Shown: in pieces, positions 15,457-24,142 of the stretch
Position numbering within the stretch: position 1 is the first letter of the stretch
Layout of the letters: every line of letters begins with the position of its first letter
NCBI GenBank assembly: GCA_036160955.1
Contig: JAYYDJ010000053.1
Span: 1-51,225 of the forward strand
From: GCA-2699365 sp036160955
GTDB lineage: Bacteria > Verrucomicrobiota > Verrucomicrobiia > Opitutales > Coraliomargaritaceae
Reading direction: 5' to 3'
DNA: 51,225 nucleotides
Made by a program: the position numbers and the translations under genes
Notes under the pieces: generated by a model
Told to the model about the DNA's origin: nothing
The model's database searches: none
Seen by the model: only the letters and a program-made list of their open reading frames with translations

Positions 15457-17705
15457 TAATGTCTCCTAAAAGCTATCTTTTCTTAGGAGTTGGTGGCGTG
15501 GGAATGGCACCTCTTGCTAGTTGGTTGTCAAATTCAGGTATAGATATTTTCGGATATGATGATGCACTTCAAGAGCGTTCCCGAGAGTTTTTAGTCGCTT
15601 CAGGCGTACAGTTAATTGAGTTTATTTTTCCGGAGCATCTAGATTCCTATCAAATGATAGTTTATTCTAGTGCGATTACTCCGACGCATACTATCTTACA
15701 AGCGGCACAAGCTAGGGGTATCCCAACAATACGGCGTGGGGAAATGCTTGCAAAGGTTAGTCAGCAAAAGCGCCTAATCGCAATAGTTGGAAGTCATGGT
15801 AAGACGACAACGTCTGGTATGATAGCACACATTCTTCGTCAGTGCAGCTTTGATGTAAATTTTATAGTAGGAGGCCACTTTAATGAGCCATCTCTACAGC
15901 CTAGCAATTATTCATCCAGTGATTGGTTAATTGCTGAGATTGATGAAAGTGATGGAACTATCGATCAATTTATACCAGAGGTTACTGTGTTACTTAATGC
16001 AGAGTGGGATCATACAGATTATTACACTTCGGAGCAATCAATTCATGATGCATTTGCAGGTATTATAGATAGGACAAAATCTACTATATTCGCCCCAGAT
16101 TACTTATGTTCCGAATTTACTGCTCCTGCAAATGCGAGTCTAATAGCTCTTCCACCACTCGAGTTTTATCAGGTTGATCCGCCAAAAATGTGCGAAACAA
16201 ATGAAGGTAATGCCGCAGCAGCTTTAGCAGTAGTAAATTATATATGTAATACAAAGTTACCTAGATCTATTCTTTCTTCTTATAGTGGTATGCTGCGCAG
16301 ACAACAGGTCTTACATCAAGATGTACAGCTTAGCATTATTGAGGATTACGCACACCATCCAAATGAGATTTCATCATTACTTAGTAGTTTGCGTTCGCAG
16401 GCCTCTGAGAAAAAATTGGTTGTGGTATTCCAGCCGCATCGATTCTCCAGAACAAAGCAGTTTAGAGATGCATTTACCTCGATTCTAACTACGGTGGATC
16501 AATTATTTTTACTGCCTGTTTATTCTGCTTATGAGCCGCCAGTAGACGGAGGGGGGATATATGATTTATTGACAGCTTTTGCCGATTCACCACCCGATAT
16601 TTTATCGATGGATATAGTAGGCATGAAGGAACTAGCTAATAATTTATCGGAAGTACCAACCTTACTAGCATTTGTTGGAGCGGGAGATATTGATCGGTTC
16701 TCTGGAGCTTTTGTCGAAATGGTCAGAACAGGATTTGATACACCTCAAGCTTTTATTCAGTTTTTGCAATCTCGTGTTTCAAAAGATTGTAGATTATTAG
16801 AAAATGAAGCTTTAGCTAACAAAACAACCATGCGAATTGGGGGTTCAGCACGTTTTTATGTAGAACCATCCAATTTAGTTGATTTGCAGGCGGTTCTACG
16901 AGCTGCTAAGATTTTCCAGCTTAATATATTCTGCTTGGGACGAGGCTCTAATCTTCTTGTTCCCGATGACATATATGATGGTCTTGTAATTAGTTTTAAC
17001 ACTACTAATTGGCGAAGTAAAGAGGCTCTCGGTCATGGGCGTATTTGGGTAACTGCAGGCGTTCGTCTTAAAAGTATTTGTGGATTGGCTGCTAAAGAAG
17101 GGCTTTCTGGATTCGAGTTTTTAGAGGGGATTCCTGGTTCTGTTGGAGGTGCATTACGAATGAACGCAGGAGCTATGGGCAGCTGGATGTTTGATGTAGT
17201 AGAACGTGTTGTTCTGATCGATAGTGAAGGAAATCTTAAGGACTTACGTAAGGAAGAGTTTAATTTTGGATATCGTAAAGTTGAAGAAATCAGCACTGCT
17301 ATTGCTTTAGGGGCTGTGCTAAAAAGCCCTGATGATAGTTGTAATACACAAATAATCCGTGAGCGCATGGATACTTATTCTCATTCTCGAAAAGCTAGTC
17401 AACCTCGAGAGCCTAGTGCAGGCTGTATCTTTAAAAATCCAGATGGGAATTACGCAGGGAGACTGATTGAAGAATATGGTATTAAAGGTATGCTAATTGG
17501 AGATGCAGAGGTATCCTCAGTTCATGGTAATTTTATAGTCAATCGTGGAGAAGCGACTGCAAAAGATGTTATCGATTTAGTGAGAGAGGTACGCTCTTTA
17601 ATCTTTAAGCAGTCAGGCTATATACTGGAACCTGAAGTCTTATTACTCGGAAAAAATTGGGAAGATGTACTAGGACCAATCGAAGAACATGTTGCTGATG
17701 TCTAG
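15453..17705 (+). CDS. murC: Fused UDP-MurNAc:L-alanine ligase / UDP-enolpyruvyl-GlcNAc reductase (MurC-MurB)
   Basis: 750 residues. Residues 1-about 425 are MurC: VGGVGMAPLA (13-22), ATP loop GSHGKTTT (113-120), EDYAHHPNEI (297-306) and FQPHRFSRTKQF. Residues about 440-750 are MurB: TMRIGGSARFYVEP (459-472), LGRGSNLLVPD, GIPGSVGGALRMNAGAMG, SAGCIFKNPDG and LEPEVLLLG. MurB makes UDP-MurNAc and MurC adds L-Ala, so the fusion joins consecutive steps, with the second enzyme first in the chain. Two oddities: the MurC centre is about 26 residues shorter than in E. coli between HTDYY and NEGN, and MurB has Cys658 where its proton-donating Ser normally lies. The start overlaps the murG stop. ddl begins inside the last codons. 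Confidence 0.95.
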   Translation: MIMSPKSYLFLGVGGVGMAPLASWLSNSGIDIFGYDDALQERSREFLVASGVQLIEFIFPEHLDSYQMIVYSSAITPTHTILQAAQARGIPTIRRGEMLAKVSQQKRLIAIVGSHGKTTTSGMIAHILRQCSFDVNFIVGGHFNEPSLQPSNYSSSDWLIAEIDESDGTIDQFIPEVTVLLNAEWDHTDYYTSEQSIHDAFAGIIDRTKSTIFAPDYLCSEFTAPANASLIALPPLEFYQVDPPKMCETNEGNAAAALAVVNYICNTKLPRSILSSYSGMLRRQQVLHQDVQLSIIEDYAHHPNEISSLLSSLRSQASEKKLVVVFQPHRFSRTKQFRDAFTSILTTVDQLFLLPVYSAYEPPVDGGGIYDLLTAFADSPPDILSMDIVGMKELANNLSEVPTLLAFVGAGDIDRFSGAFVEMVRTGFDTPQAFIQFLQSRVSKDCRLLENEALANKTTMRIGGSARFYVEPSNLVDLQAVLRAAKIFQLNIFCLGRGSNLLVPDDIYDGLVISFNTTNWRSKEALGHGRIWVTAGVRLKSICGLAAKEGLSGFEFLEGIPGSVGGALRMNAGAMGSWMFDVVERVVLIDSEGNLKDLRKEEFNFGYRKVEEISTAIALGAVLKSPDDSCNTQIIRERMDTYSHSRKASQPREPSAGCIFKNPDGNYAGRLIEEYGIKGMLIGDAEVSSVHGNFIVNRGEATAKDVIDLVREVRSLIFKQSGYILEPEVLLLGKNWEDVLGPIEEHVADV

Positions 17706-18633
17706 CCCGGATAAAATTATTGTCATTTATGGAGGCGTGGGAGCTGAACGTGATGTGTCTTTGCGAAGTGGTACTTCAATTAGTAATGCATTAGAGCATT
17801 CTTATTGCGTGGAACCATTGCGATTAGATTCTGCGCAATTACCTAAATCATTTGATCCAAGAAAGGTTATAGTTTTTCCCGCTCTTCACGGATCTTTTGG
17901 TGAAGACGGTACTTTGCAAAAAGCAATGGAAGATTTGGGTATTATTTATTGCGGCAGTGACTCTATTGCTAGTGGTTTGTGTATGGATAAATATGGCACA
18001 AAGCAAGTGGCATCTGAATTAGGGATTATGGTTCCTAAAGGTATTTACTTTTCAGGTCAGAAAATACCTCCGGCCGATAAATTTATTTCAGAACTAGGGC
18101 AGTCGCTTGTGCTTAAGCCCAACAATATGGGCAGTAGTATAGGATTGTATTTCACCGATCATCGTTCTGAACTAGGTGTGAGATTATCTCAAATAAATGA
18201 CGGAGATTGGATTGTTGAGGAGCGAATTAAGGGAAGGGAACTAACCGTTGGTATTTTAAACGGTAAGGCGATGGGCATCGTTGAGGTAACGAGCCAAACT
18301 GGCGTTTACGATTACTCTGCTAAATATACTAAGGGTGCTTCAAATTATATATACCCCGCTAATTTAGATTTATCAACAAGCAGTCGTATTAGGGAAGCAG
18401 CTGAACAGTTATTTTGTAAATGTGGGTGCCGAGACTTTGCACGAATCGATTTTATATTGGATGGAGGAAATCCATATTTCTTGGAGATTAATACTTTACC
18501 AGGTTTAACTGAAACTAGCCTTCTTCCGAAAAGTGCAAGTTGTGAAGGATATAACTTTAATCAATTAGCAGTAGAGTTGGTTAGCTCTGCTATGAATCGT
18601 TTCTCTATGCGCGAAATAGGAGCAATTAATTAA
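17698..18633 (+). CDS. ddl: D-alanine--D-alanine ligase
   Basis: 311 residues from ATG 17698; an in-frame ATG at 17689 would add three residues. Both overlap the end of murC-murB. Ddl makes the D-Ala-D-Ala dipeptide used by MurF. Seen: IYGGVGAERDVSLRSG at the N-terminus, FPALHGSFGEDGTLQ, an ATP-grasp core with VLKPNNMGSSIGL, ARIDFILDGG and FLEINTLPGLTETSLLPKSA. It is an ATP-grasp enzyme of ordinary length. The stop TAA shares its last base with the ftsQ ATG (TAATG). Confidence 0.96.
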   Translation: MSSPDKIIVIYGGVGAERDVSLRSGTSISNALEHSYCVEPLRLDSAQLPKSFDPRKVIVFPALHGSFGEDGTLQKAMEDLGIIYCGSDSIASGLCMDKYGTKQVASELGIMVPKGIYFSGQKIPPADKFISELGQSLVLKPNNMGSSIGLYFTDHRSELGVRLSQINDGDWIVEERIKGRELTVGILNGKAMGIVEVTSQTGVYDYSAKYTKGASNYIYPANLDLSTSSRIREAAEQLFCKCGCRDFARIDFILDGGNPYFLEINTLPGLTETSLLPKSASCEGYNFNQLAVELVSSAMNRFSMREIGAIN

Positions 18634-19586
18634 TGCCATCGTACAAACATAAAGCTTCTACTAATGCAAGTGGAGAACAAAGTTGGCATAATTTAACTAA
18701 AAGTACTTCAAAAGCAGTCGTGTCGTCTCCTTTTAGACTAACGCGTATTCGTAAGGCACTTAAAATAGGGCTTATTATTTTTTTGATAGCGGTTATTTCT
18801 GGTACAATAATTTTTCTAGTAAAATATAGTGCGCATACCTCGCAAAGACCTATTGCTTCACAAACGCTACCTATTGAAAGAATTGAATTTAATACTAATG
18901 GAGTGCTTACCAATCGGTGGCTAAGTTCGGTTGTTCAGTTAAAGATGGGAACACGCTTAGCTGAGGCCGACATAAGTATTATTAAGGCTCAGTTAGAAGC
19001 TGTTGGTCAGGTGCACTTCGCTTCTGTTGAGCGCGTTTTTCCAGATGCCTTACGCATTGATATAAAAGAGTATAAACCGGTAATGCGATTAGTTATCGAG
19101 GAGCCAAATAAAAAGAGACAGCTACGAATTGTTTCTAGTGTAGGTACGATTTATCAAGGCATCGAATATAACAAAGAAGAGTTACGTAAACTACCATTTC
19201 TGCGTCCTTATTTTCATCAAGGAGGCCATTACCAACCGCTTCAAGGCATTGAGCATGTTGCTAGTTTACTGCAAACCTGTCGTCAAAAACATCCATCAGA
19301 GTATAAAAAATGGCAGGTGGATTCTCTCAAGAGCTATACGGGGATAAATAATTCACCAGGTGAAGTTATTGAGATTCAAGCCACTCACACTACTGATAAG
19401 AGCCAAACATTAGGCATAACAAGACTAATTTTTTCAGTAACCACTAATTTTAATATTCAACTCGATCGCTTAAGACATATCCGAGAAGTTAGTTCAAGTA
19501 TTAAAGATCCTTTAAAAAGGGTTGATCTTTCTTTACGAGATGCTGTTGCTGTGCAATTTGATAGTGGTCGTTCGAGTCTTTATTAA
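18633..19586 (+). CDS. ftsQ: FtsQ-like cell division protein with POTRA domain
   Basis: 317 residues. A basic cytoplasmic segment of about 45 residues precedes one membrane helix (about 46-66, GLIIFLIAVISGTIIFLV). Then comes a POTRA-like region (about 82-150), with RLAEADISIIKAQLEAVGQV and VERVFPDALRIDIKEYKPVM, the usual FtsQ pattern in which one strand carries the ExxP-like motif. FtsQ links early division proteins to FtsL and FtsB in the periplasm. Its position between ddl and ftsA is canonical and the gene is translationally coupled to ddl. Confidence 0.88.
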   Translation: MPSYKHKASTNASGEQSWHNLTKSTSKAVVSSPFRLTRIRKALKIGLIIFLIAVISGTIIFLVKYSAHTSQRPIASQTLPIERIEFNTNGVLTNRWLSSVVQLKMGTRLAEADISIIKAQLEAVGQVHFASVERVFPDALRIDIKEYKPVMRLVIEEPNKKRQLRIVSSVGTIYQGIEYNKEELRKLPFLRPYFHQGGHYQPLQGIEHVASLLQTCRQKHPSEYKKWQVDSLKSYTGINNSPGEVIEIQATHTTDKSQTLGITRLIFSVTTNFNIQLDRLRHIREVSSSIKDPLKRVDLSLRDAVAVQFDSGRSSLY

Positions 19587-19606
19587 TATCTATTTTTAGT
19601 TTGAGT

Positions 19607-20821
19607 ATGAGCAATTCAAGAGTCGTTGCTGCCGTTGAGATGGGAACCACTAAGGTAGTAGTTCTAGTCGGCGAAATAATTGATGACTCTGAGCTCAGCA
19701 TCATTGGACATAGCGTCGTCTCTTCTGACGGTATTAAAAAAGGAGTAATAGTCGACTTACAAAAAGCTAGCGACTGTATACATACAGCAATTATAAGCGC
19801 GGAACGCAATTCACGGCGTCGTGTAGATGGGATTTACTTGGCTCAAACTGGAGCTCATTTGGAGGGAGTTTTTAATCAAGGTACAGCGAGTGTTAGTGCA
19901 CCTAATAGTATAGTTCGTAACACAGATATTGAGCAAGCTAAGGATGATGCGAAGCGACGCATGCTGCCGGAAAATCGAACCTACATCCACCATATACAAA
20001 ACCCCTTCAATTTAGATGGTCAATTGATGGACAGTCCACTAGGAAGGGAGGGTCAACAATTGCAAGTTTGGTATTGGTGTGTGCACGGCAACAAGGCGAT
20101 TGTTAGCGATTGCTTGCGTGTCATTAAAGGCTTGGATTTTAAGGTAGAAGACATGATTATTTCAAGCATTGCATCTAGTGCGGTGTTACTCGAGGAAGCT
20201 GAAAAAGAAGCAGGCGCATTGGTGATTGATATTGGAGGAGGAACTACCGACTGGGTATTGTATCGTAAGGGTTATATTGTTCGAACAGGTGTTGTTCCTG
20301 TTGGAGGGGATCATATTAGCAATGACTTAAGTATTGGTTTACGCACGGGAGCGAAAAATGCAGAAGAAATCAAAGTCAAACATGGTCGAGCCTTGTATAA
20401 AGCTGAGGACAGGGATGAGAAAATTTGGCTAATCGGAGATTTAACCATAGGTGATAGGGTATACCCTAAATCTGCGGTCACTAAAATTATTGCTGCTCGA
20501 ATCGATGAGATCTTTAACATTATCAAAGATCAACTAGTTGATGCAAAACTTTTTAATGGCAGCGATATTTCAAGTGGCGTGGTGCTATGCGGTGGTAGTT
20601 CACGTTTAAATGGAATGTCCGAAGCCGCGCATTCAGTCTTCGGAATAGCTGCTAGGTCTGCTCAAATTCAATCGAATGTTAAGTCAGAGTTACGCCAACC
20701 TGAGTACAGCACTGCTCTTGGATTATTACACTATGCTCTAACGGGCCAAGAGGGGAAATCGAAATCATCCAAGCCTAGTAGTTTTATCGGCAGTATAATT
20801 AACGTATTTAAAAATACTTAA
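19607..20821 (+). CDS. ftsA: FtsA, actin-like membrane anchor for FtsZ
   Basis: 404 residues from ATG 19607; a TTG at 19601 would add two. It has the actin-fold nucleotide motifs: AAVEMGTTKVVVLVGE (phosphate 1), VIDIGGGTTDWVLYR (phosphate 2) and GVVLCGGSSRLNGM (adenosine loop). The short 1C domain characteristic of FtsA lies after about residue 85. The C-terminus ends in an amphipathic stretch, SSFIGSIINVFKNT, fitting the membrane-targeting helix. FtsA tethers FtsZ through the FtsZ C-terminal peptide, which is present in the neighbour. It lies 40 bp upstream of ftsZ. Confidence 0.95.
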   Translation: MSNSRVVAAVEMGTTKVVVLVGEIIDDSELSIIGHSVVSSDGIKKGVIVDLQKASDCIHTAIISAERNSRRRVDGIYLAQTGAHLEGVFNQGTASVSAPNSIVRNTDIEQAKDDAKRRMLPENRTYIHHIQNPFNLDGQLMDSPLGREGQQLQVWYWCVHGNKAIVSDCLRVIKGLDFKVEDMIISSIASSAVLLEEAEKEAGALVIDIGGGTTDWVLYRKGYIVRTGVVPVGGDHISNDLSIGLRTGAKNAEEIKVKHGRALYKAEDRDEKIWLIGDLTIGDRVYPKSAVTKIIAARIDEIFNIIKDQLVDAKLFNGSDISSGVVLCGGSSRLNGMSEAAHSVFGIAARSAQIQSNVKSELRQPEYSTALGLLHYALTGQEGKSKSSKPSSFIGSIINVFKNT

Positions 20822-20861
20822 TTTTTGATTAATATGTCAGAATTTAAAAAATAGCTTATTT

Positions 20862-22145
20862 GTGACTATTGAAAATAACAATTTTTTTGACTCATCCTCA
20901 AACTCGAGCGGCCTTAAGATTAAGATTATTGGTGTAGGCGGCGCAGGCACTAACGCTGTTGATGGACTTAAGCTCGATAATTTAGGCAATGTACGTTTGG
21001 CAGTCATTAATACCGATGCTCAAGCATTAGCTAATTCTCCTATTGCTGAGAAATTAGTTATCGGCCGATCTGTTAGCCATGGACTGAGCGCCGGAGGAGA
21101 GGTTGAAATTGGTCGGCGCGCTGCAGAGTCTGATAGAGACGCTATCGCTCGGTTGATTGCCGATATGGACTTAATTATATTGGTCGTGGGCCTTGGCGGT
21201 GGAACTGGTAGTGCTGTCGCTCCCATATTAGCTGAAGTTTCCGTCAAAACAGATGCCTTAGTTCTATCCTTTGCAACGCAACCATTTAGTTTTGAGGGAG
21301 CGCGGCGACAACGAATTGCGGATGATAGTTTGGGTGAATTACGAAATCAAGTTCATGGCTTAATAACTCTTCCCAACGACGTTCTTTTACAAGAGGTTGA
21401 GGAAGATACAAGTGTACTCAACGCTTTTGCCGTAGCCGATCAGTGGATTGGCAAAGGCATTAATTCTATTTGCGCAATGTTACTTAAAACTGGCTTAATT
21501 AATCAGGATTTTAGTGCCCTTCGTGCCATCTTTAAAAATCTTGGAGGTAAGACTCTGTTTGCTACAGGTAGTGGATCAGGTGAGGATTTTGTTAAAAATG
21601 CTCTAGAAGAATTATTTATCTGCCCGCTACTACATATGGGAGATCGCCCTGCTAATTTGGATTGTATTTTAGTTAATATCATTGGTGGCGCAAATTTAGG
21701 AATTTCAAAAGTTAACACGATTGTTTCGCAAGTTAGCAAACGCTTCGGATCCAAAGAAGACATCGTATTTGGTGCAGTAATCGATGAGGCACTCGGCGAT
21801 AGAATTGAAATCTGCATTTTAGCAAAAGCAGATCTTGAGGTGAATTATAAGTCCGCAGAATCATCCAAAGATAAAATTTCAAAAATTAAAGAAGAATCTC
21901 AACCGAATTTAGGCGGGATAGGATTAGATTCACAAATTTCTCAAAGCAATGAACCGCCTCGAACAGTTCACAAATCAAAGTTAAGTAATAAAAAGTCTCT
22001 AAATTCTCAGCAGAATGAATTTGCATTTGATACCGAAGCGCAGCGTGGTTACTTCGACAAAACCGAAAGAAATATGTATAAGGACGAGGATTTAGATGTT
22101 CCAACATTCATGCGTAGGGGTATTAAGATAAGAATTAAGACTTAG
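20862..22145 (+). CDS. ftsZ: FtsZ, tubulin-like division GTPase (variant catalytic loop)
   Basis: 427 residues from GTG 20862. GTP-binding loops are visible: GVGGAGTNAV (24-33), INTDAQAL (49-56) and LGGGTGSAVAP (111-121), plus QPFSFEGARR (140-149) and LPNDVLL (170-176). The C-terminal peptide LDVPTFMRR near residue 412 matches the FtsA/ZipA-binding tail. Two conserved sites differ. In the T7 loop, which completes the GTPase site of the next subunit, E. coli NVDFADV reads NQDFSAL (214-220), so the second Asp is Ala219. In the tubulin signature GGGTGTG the last Gly is Ala118. GTP binding looks likely, but hydrolysis may be slow or done differently. It ends the dcw cluster. Confidence 0.95.
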   Translation: MTIENNNFFDSSSNSSGLKIKIIGVGGAGTNAVDGLKLDNLGNVRLAVINTDAQALANSPIAEKLVIGRSVSHGLSAGGEVEIGRRAAESDRDAIARLIADMDLIILVVGLGGGTGSAVAPILAEVSVKTDALVLSFATQPFSFEGARRQRIADDSLGELRNQVHGLITLPNDVLLQEVEEDTSVLNAFAVADQWIGKGINSICAMLLKTGLINQDFSALRAIFKNLGGKTLFATGSGSGEDFVKNALEELFICPLLHMGDRPANLDCILVNIIGGANLGISKVNTIVSQVSKRFGSKEDIVFGAVIDEALGDRIEICILAKADLEVNYKSAESSKDKISKIKEESQPNLGGIGLDSQISQSNEPPRTVHKSKLSNKKSLNSQQNEFAFDTEAQRGYFDKTERNMYKDEDLDVPTFMRRGIKIRIKT

Positions 22146-22244
22146 TTGATCATTCTTACAGTTTAAGTGTGCTATTTTATTACTAGTGCTATTCTATTTC
22201 GAGGACATGCTTGCAGATTTCTATAAAAAGTTTAGTGTTTTATT

Positions 22245-23087
22245 ATTAAGTTAATCACTATACTTTCATTACTTAGTAGCGCATTACTTTCTGCTGATTA
22301 TATCACTGGAACGGTAGTAGATGCCGATTCCTCAGAAAGTGTGTTATTGGTAAAATTATCCACTGCAGGTTTAGAGTTTCAAGATAATGAAACGATTCGT
22401 TTTAAGGTGGGCATAGGGGATCGCGAGATAGACTACAAGAACCGCTTGATTCGAGCAAAGGCAGTTTATTATGCCAATAAATGGCATTTAGAATCAATAT
22501 ATCCAGTTGATGGAGTCCAAGCCGAAATAGCACAAGCTGTTAATGATCAACTGCATGAAGATACTTCTACAAAAACTAGGCGCAGGCCACTTCGTGATGG
22601 TGATTACATACCTAATTTTGCATTATTAGATCAAAATGGTCGTTTTTCTCAAATTAGGCAAATACGCGGAAAGCCATTCGTATTAAACTTTATCTTTACT
22701 CGGTGTATGGTGCCTGAAATGTGTCCAGCCGCGACTACAAAAATGTCTCAATTGCAAGTACTAGCAGCACGCAATGGTTGGAAAGATTTAAACTTTGTTT
22801 CCATAACGATGGATCCAACATTTGATTCCCCAGGGATATTAAATCAATACATGCAAGCTAATGGTTTGGAATCTAATAATTTTCATTTTTTAACCCACTT
22901 TGACTCATCGGTAGTGGAAGATATTTTACTCCAGTTTGGTATTTTAACTCGAGATGAGAATAATACAATCACCCACACAATGACTACGTTTTTAATCGAT
23001 TCGAATGGTAAAATTGTATATGCTATAGATGGTCCTCGTTGGTCAGTTAATTCGATGATGAAGGCCGCAGAGCGGCTCTTTAATTAG
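22245..23087 (+). CDS. Exported SCO1/SenC-family thioredoxin-fold protein (start irregular)
   Basis: 280 residues if translation starts at ATT 22245. The first ordinary in-frame start is GTG 22341, but the codons before it spell a signal peptide (KLITILSLLSSALLSA then DYITGTVV), so coding begins earlier. The alternative is ATG 22207 plus a 1-nt frameshift near 22236. SCO proteins deliver copper to, or reduce thiols of, cytochrome c oxidase. The C-terminal domain has NFIFTRCMVPEMCPA with Cys154 and Cys160, a CX5C variant of the usual CX3C, FVSITMDPTFDSP, and His244 in ITHTMTTFLID. The N-terminal ~110 residues are unassigned. A His-rich exported protein follows 70 bp downstream. Confidence 0.8.
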   Translation: MKLITILSLLSSALLSADYITGTVVDADSSESVLLVKLSTAGLEFQDNETIRFKVGIGDREIDYKNRLIRAKAVYYANKWHLESIYPVDGVQAEIAQAVNDQLHEDTSTKTRRRPLRDGDYIPNFALLDQNGRFSQIRQIRGKPFVLNFIFTRCMVPEMCPAATTKMSQLQVLAARNGWKDLNFVSITMDPTFDSPGILNQYMQANGLESNNFHFLTHFDSSVVEDILLQFGILTRDENNTITHTMTTFLIDSNGKIVYAIDGPRWSVNSMMKAAERLFN

Positions 23088-23157
23088 TAAGTCAAAACTT
23101 ATTAAATTTTTAATTTTTTCTTATCATTCACGTTCTATTGTATCTTGTAGTTTTTCA

Positions 23158-24048
23158 ATGGTTGTTAATGACAAAGTCGTTTTATTAATTATTACTGTTA
23201 CTTTTGTAGTAATCTTTTTTTTACTGCGAACACTGCCAGATGCACAGTGTGGATTTCTTCACTATGAAGAAATAACTAATGAGGATGGGAGTATTGAGTT
23301 TTGTGCAACCAATCATGCAGGATTTTTAGATTTAGAAAGTATAAAATACCCGCTAAAAATGAAATTAGTATCCAGTAATACTACTCAACCTGGCGAATCT
23401 GTTAGCGTTGATTTACTATTAGAAACTTCAGGTGGTACAGCGATAGCTTCCCATGAACTAGCGAAAACACATACAAAAAAAATGCATCTTATGCTAATAG
23501 ATGCATCCTTAGAGGATTACCATCATGTGCATCCAGATGCAGTGGATTTGAATGGGCGCTACCGCTTCAGCTTTATTCCGAGCCGCCCTGGTTCCTACCG
23601 CGCCTTCGCTGAGATCGTTCCTCTGCGAACAAGGCGTCAAATGATTGCGACTTCAATGTGTGCTGTTTCTGGTACGTCCGTTAAAGCTAAATTTGAGGAT
23701 AGTCGAACTTCACTAAGTGATGGTGTCCGTTTCAGTTTACAGGGAATTCCTAATAAGCTTTATGCAGGGCATGATTATAAAATTGATCTAGATGTCTCCA
23801 ATGAGAATGGATCTGCCCTTCAGTTAGAAGACATTATGGGAGCCCTTGGTCATATGGTTGCTTTTGACAAAGCAGGGCGTGGGTTTGCTCACATGCATCC
23901 AACTAGTAGCGTTATTGGGGCAGAAGGGAGTGACGAATTATTGAGTTTTTTATTCAATGTACCTAATCCCGGTTGGTATCGATTATTTGCTCAGGTTAAG
24001 GTCAAAGGAAATGAAGTTTTTGGACGTTTCGATCTTTATCTTGAATGA
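23158..24048 (+). CDS. Membrane-anchored His-rich protein, putative metal (copper) handling
   Basis: 296 residues. An N-terminal hydrophobic helix (about 8-25) would anchor or export it. Two similar beta-rich halves follow, each with a His/Met cluster: KKMHLMLIDASLEDYHHVHP near residues 107-126 and LGHMVAFDKAGRGFAHMHP near residues 229-247, both in the form HxxxxD...HxHP. It resembles YtkA/FixH-like or copper-resistance-associated exported domains. Placed 70 bp after a SCO protein, a role in copper delivery to a respiratory oxidase is a reasonable inference. I cannot name the family with certainty. A terminator follows. Confidence 0.6.
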   Translation: MVVNDKVVLLIITVTFVVIFFLLRTLPDAQCGFLHYEEITNEDGSIEFCATNHAGFLDLESIKYPLKMKLVSSNTTQPGESVSVDLLLETSGGTAIASHELAKTHTKKMHLMLIDASLEDYHHVHPDAVDLNGRYRFSFIPSRPGSYRAFAEIVPLRTRRQMIATSMCAVSGTSVKAKFEDSRTSLSDGVRFSLQGIPNKLYAGHDYKIDLDVSNENGSALQLEDIMGALGHMVAFDKAGRGFAHMHPTSSVIGAEGSDELLSFLFNVPNPGWYRLFAQVKVKGNEVFGRFDLYLE

Positions 24049-24088
24049 ATGTAGCATACTGGGTTTCTCCACCATTTACATGTTTATG

Positions 24089-24124
24089 AAAAAGCCGACT
24101 GAATAAAATCATACGGCTTCTTTT
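24089..24124. terminator. Bidirectional intrinsic terminator between convergent genes
   Basis: AAGCCG (24092-24097) pairs with CGGCTT (24114-24119). On the + strand the stem is followed by CTTTT; on the - strand the A-run at 24089-24093 gives a T-run. It lies between the 3' ends of the His-rich gene (+) and the aldolase (-). The loop is 16 nt, with a few more possible pairs. Confidence 0.7.
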
Positions 24125-24142
24125 ATAAATCTACATTGGTTA

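Noticed and set aside
20834..20854. Six-codon frame (MSEFKK) just before ftsZ as a leader peptide
   Set aside because: Too short, no attenuator structure, and such frames are expected by chance in AT-rich spacers.
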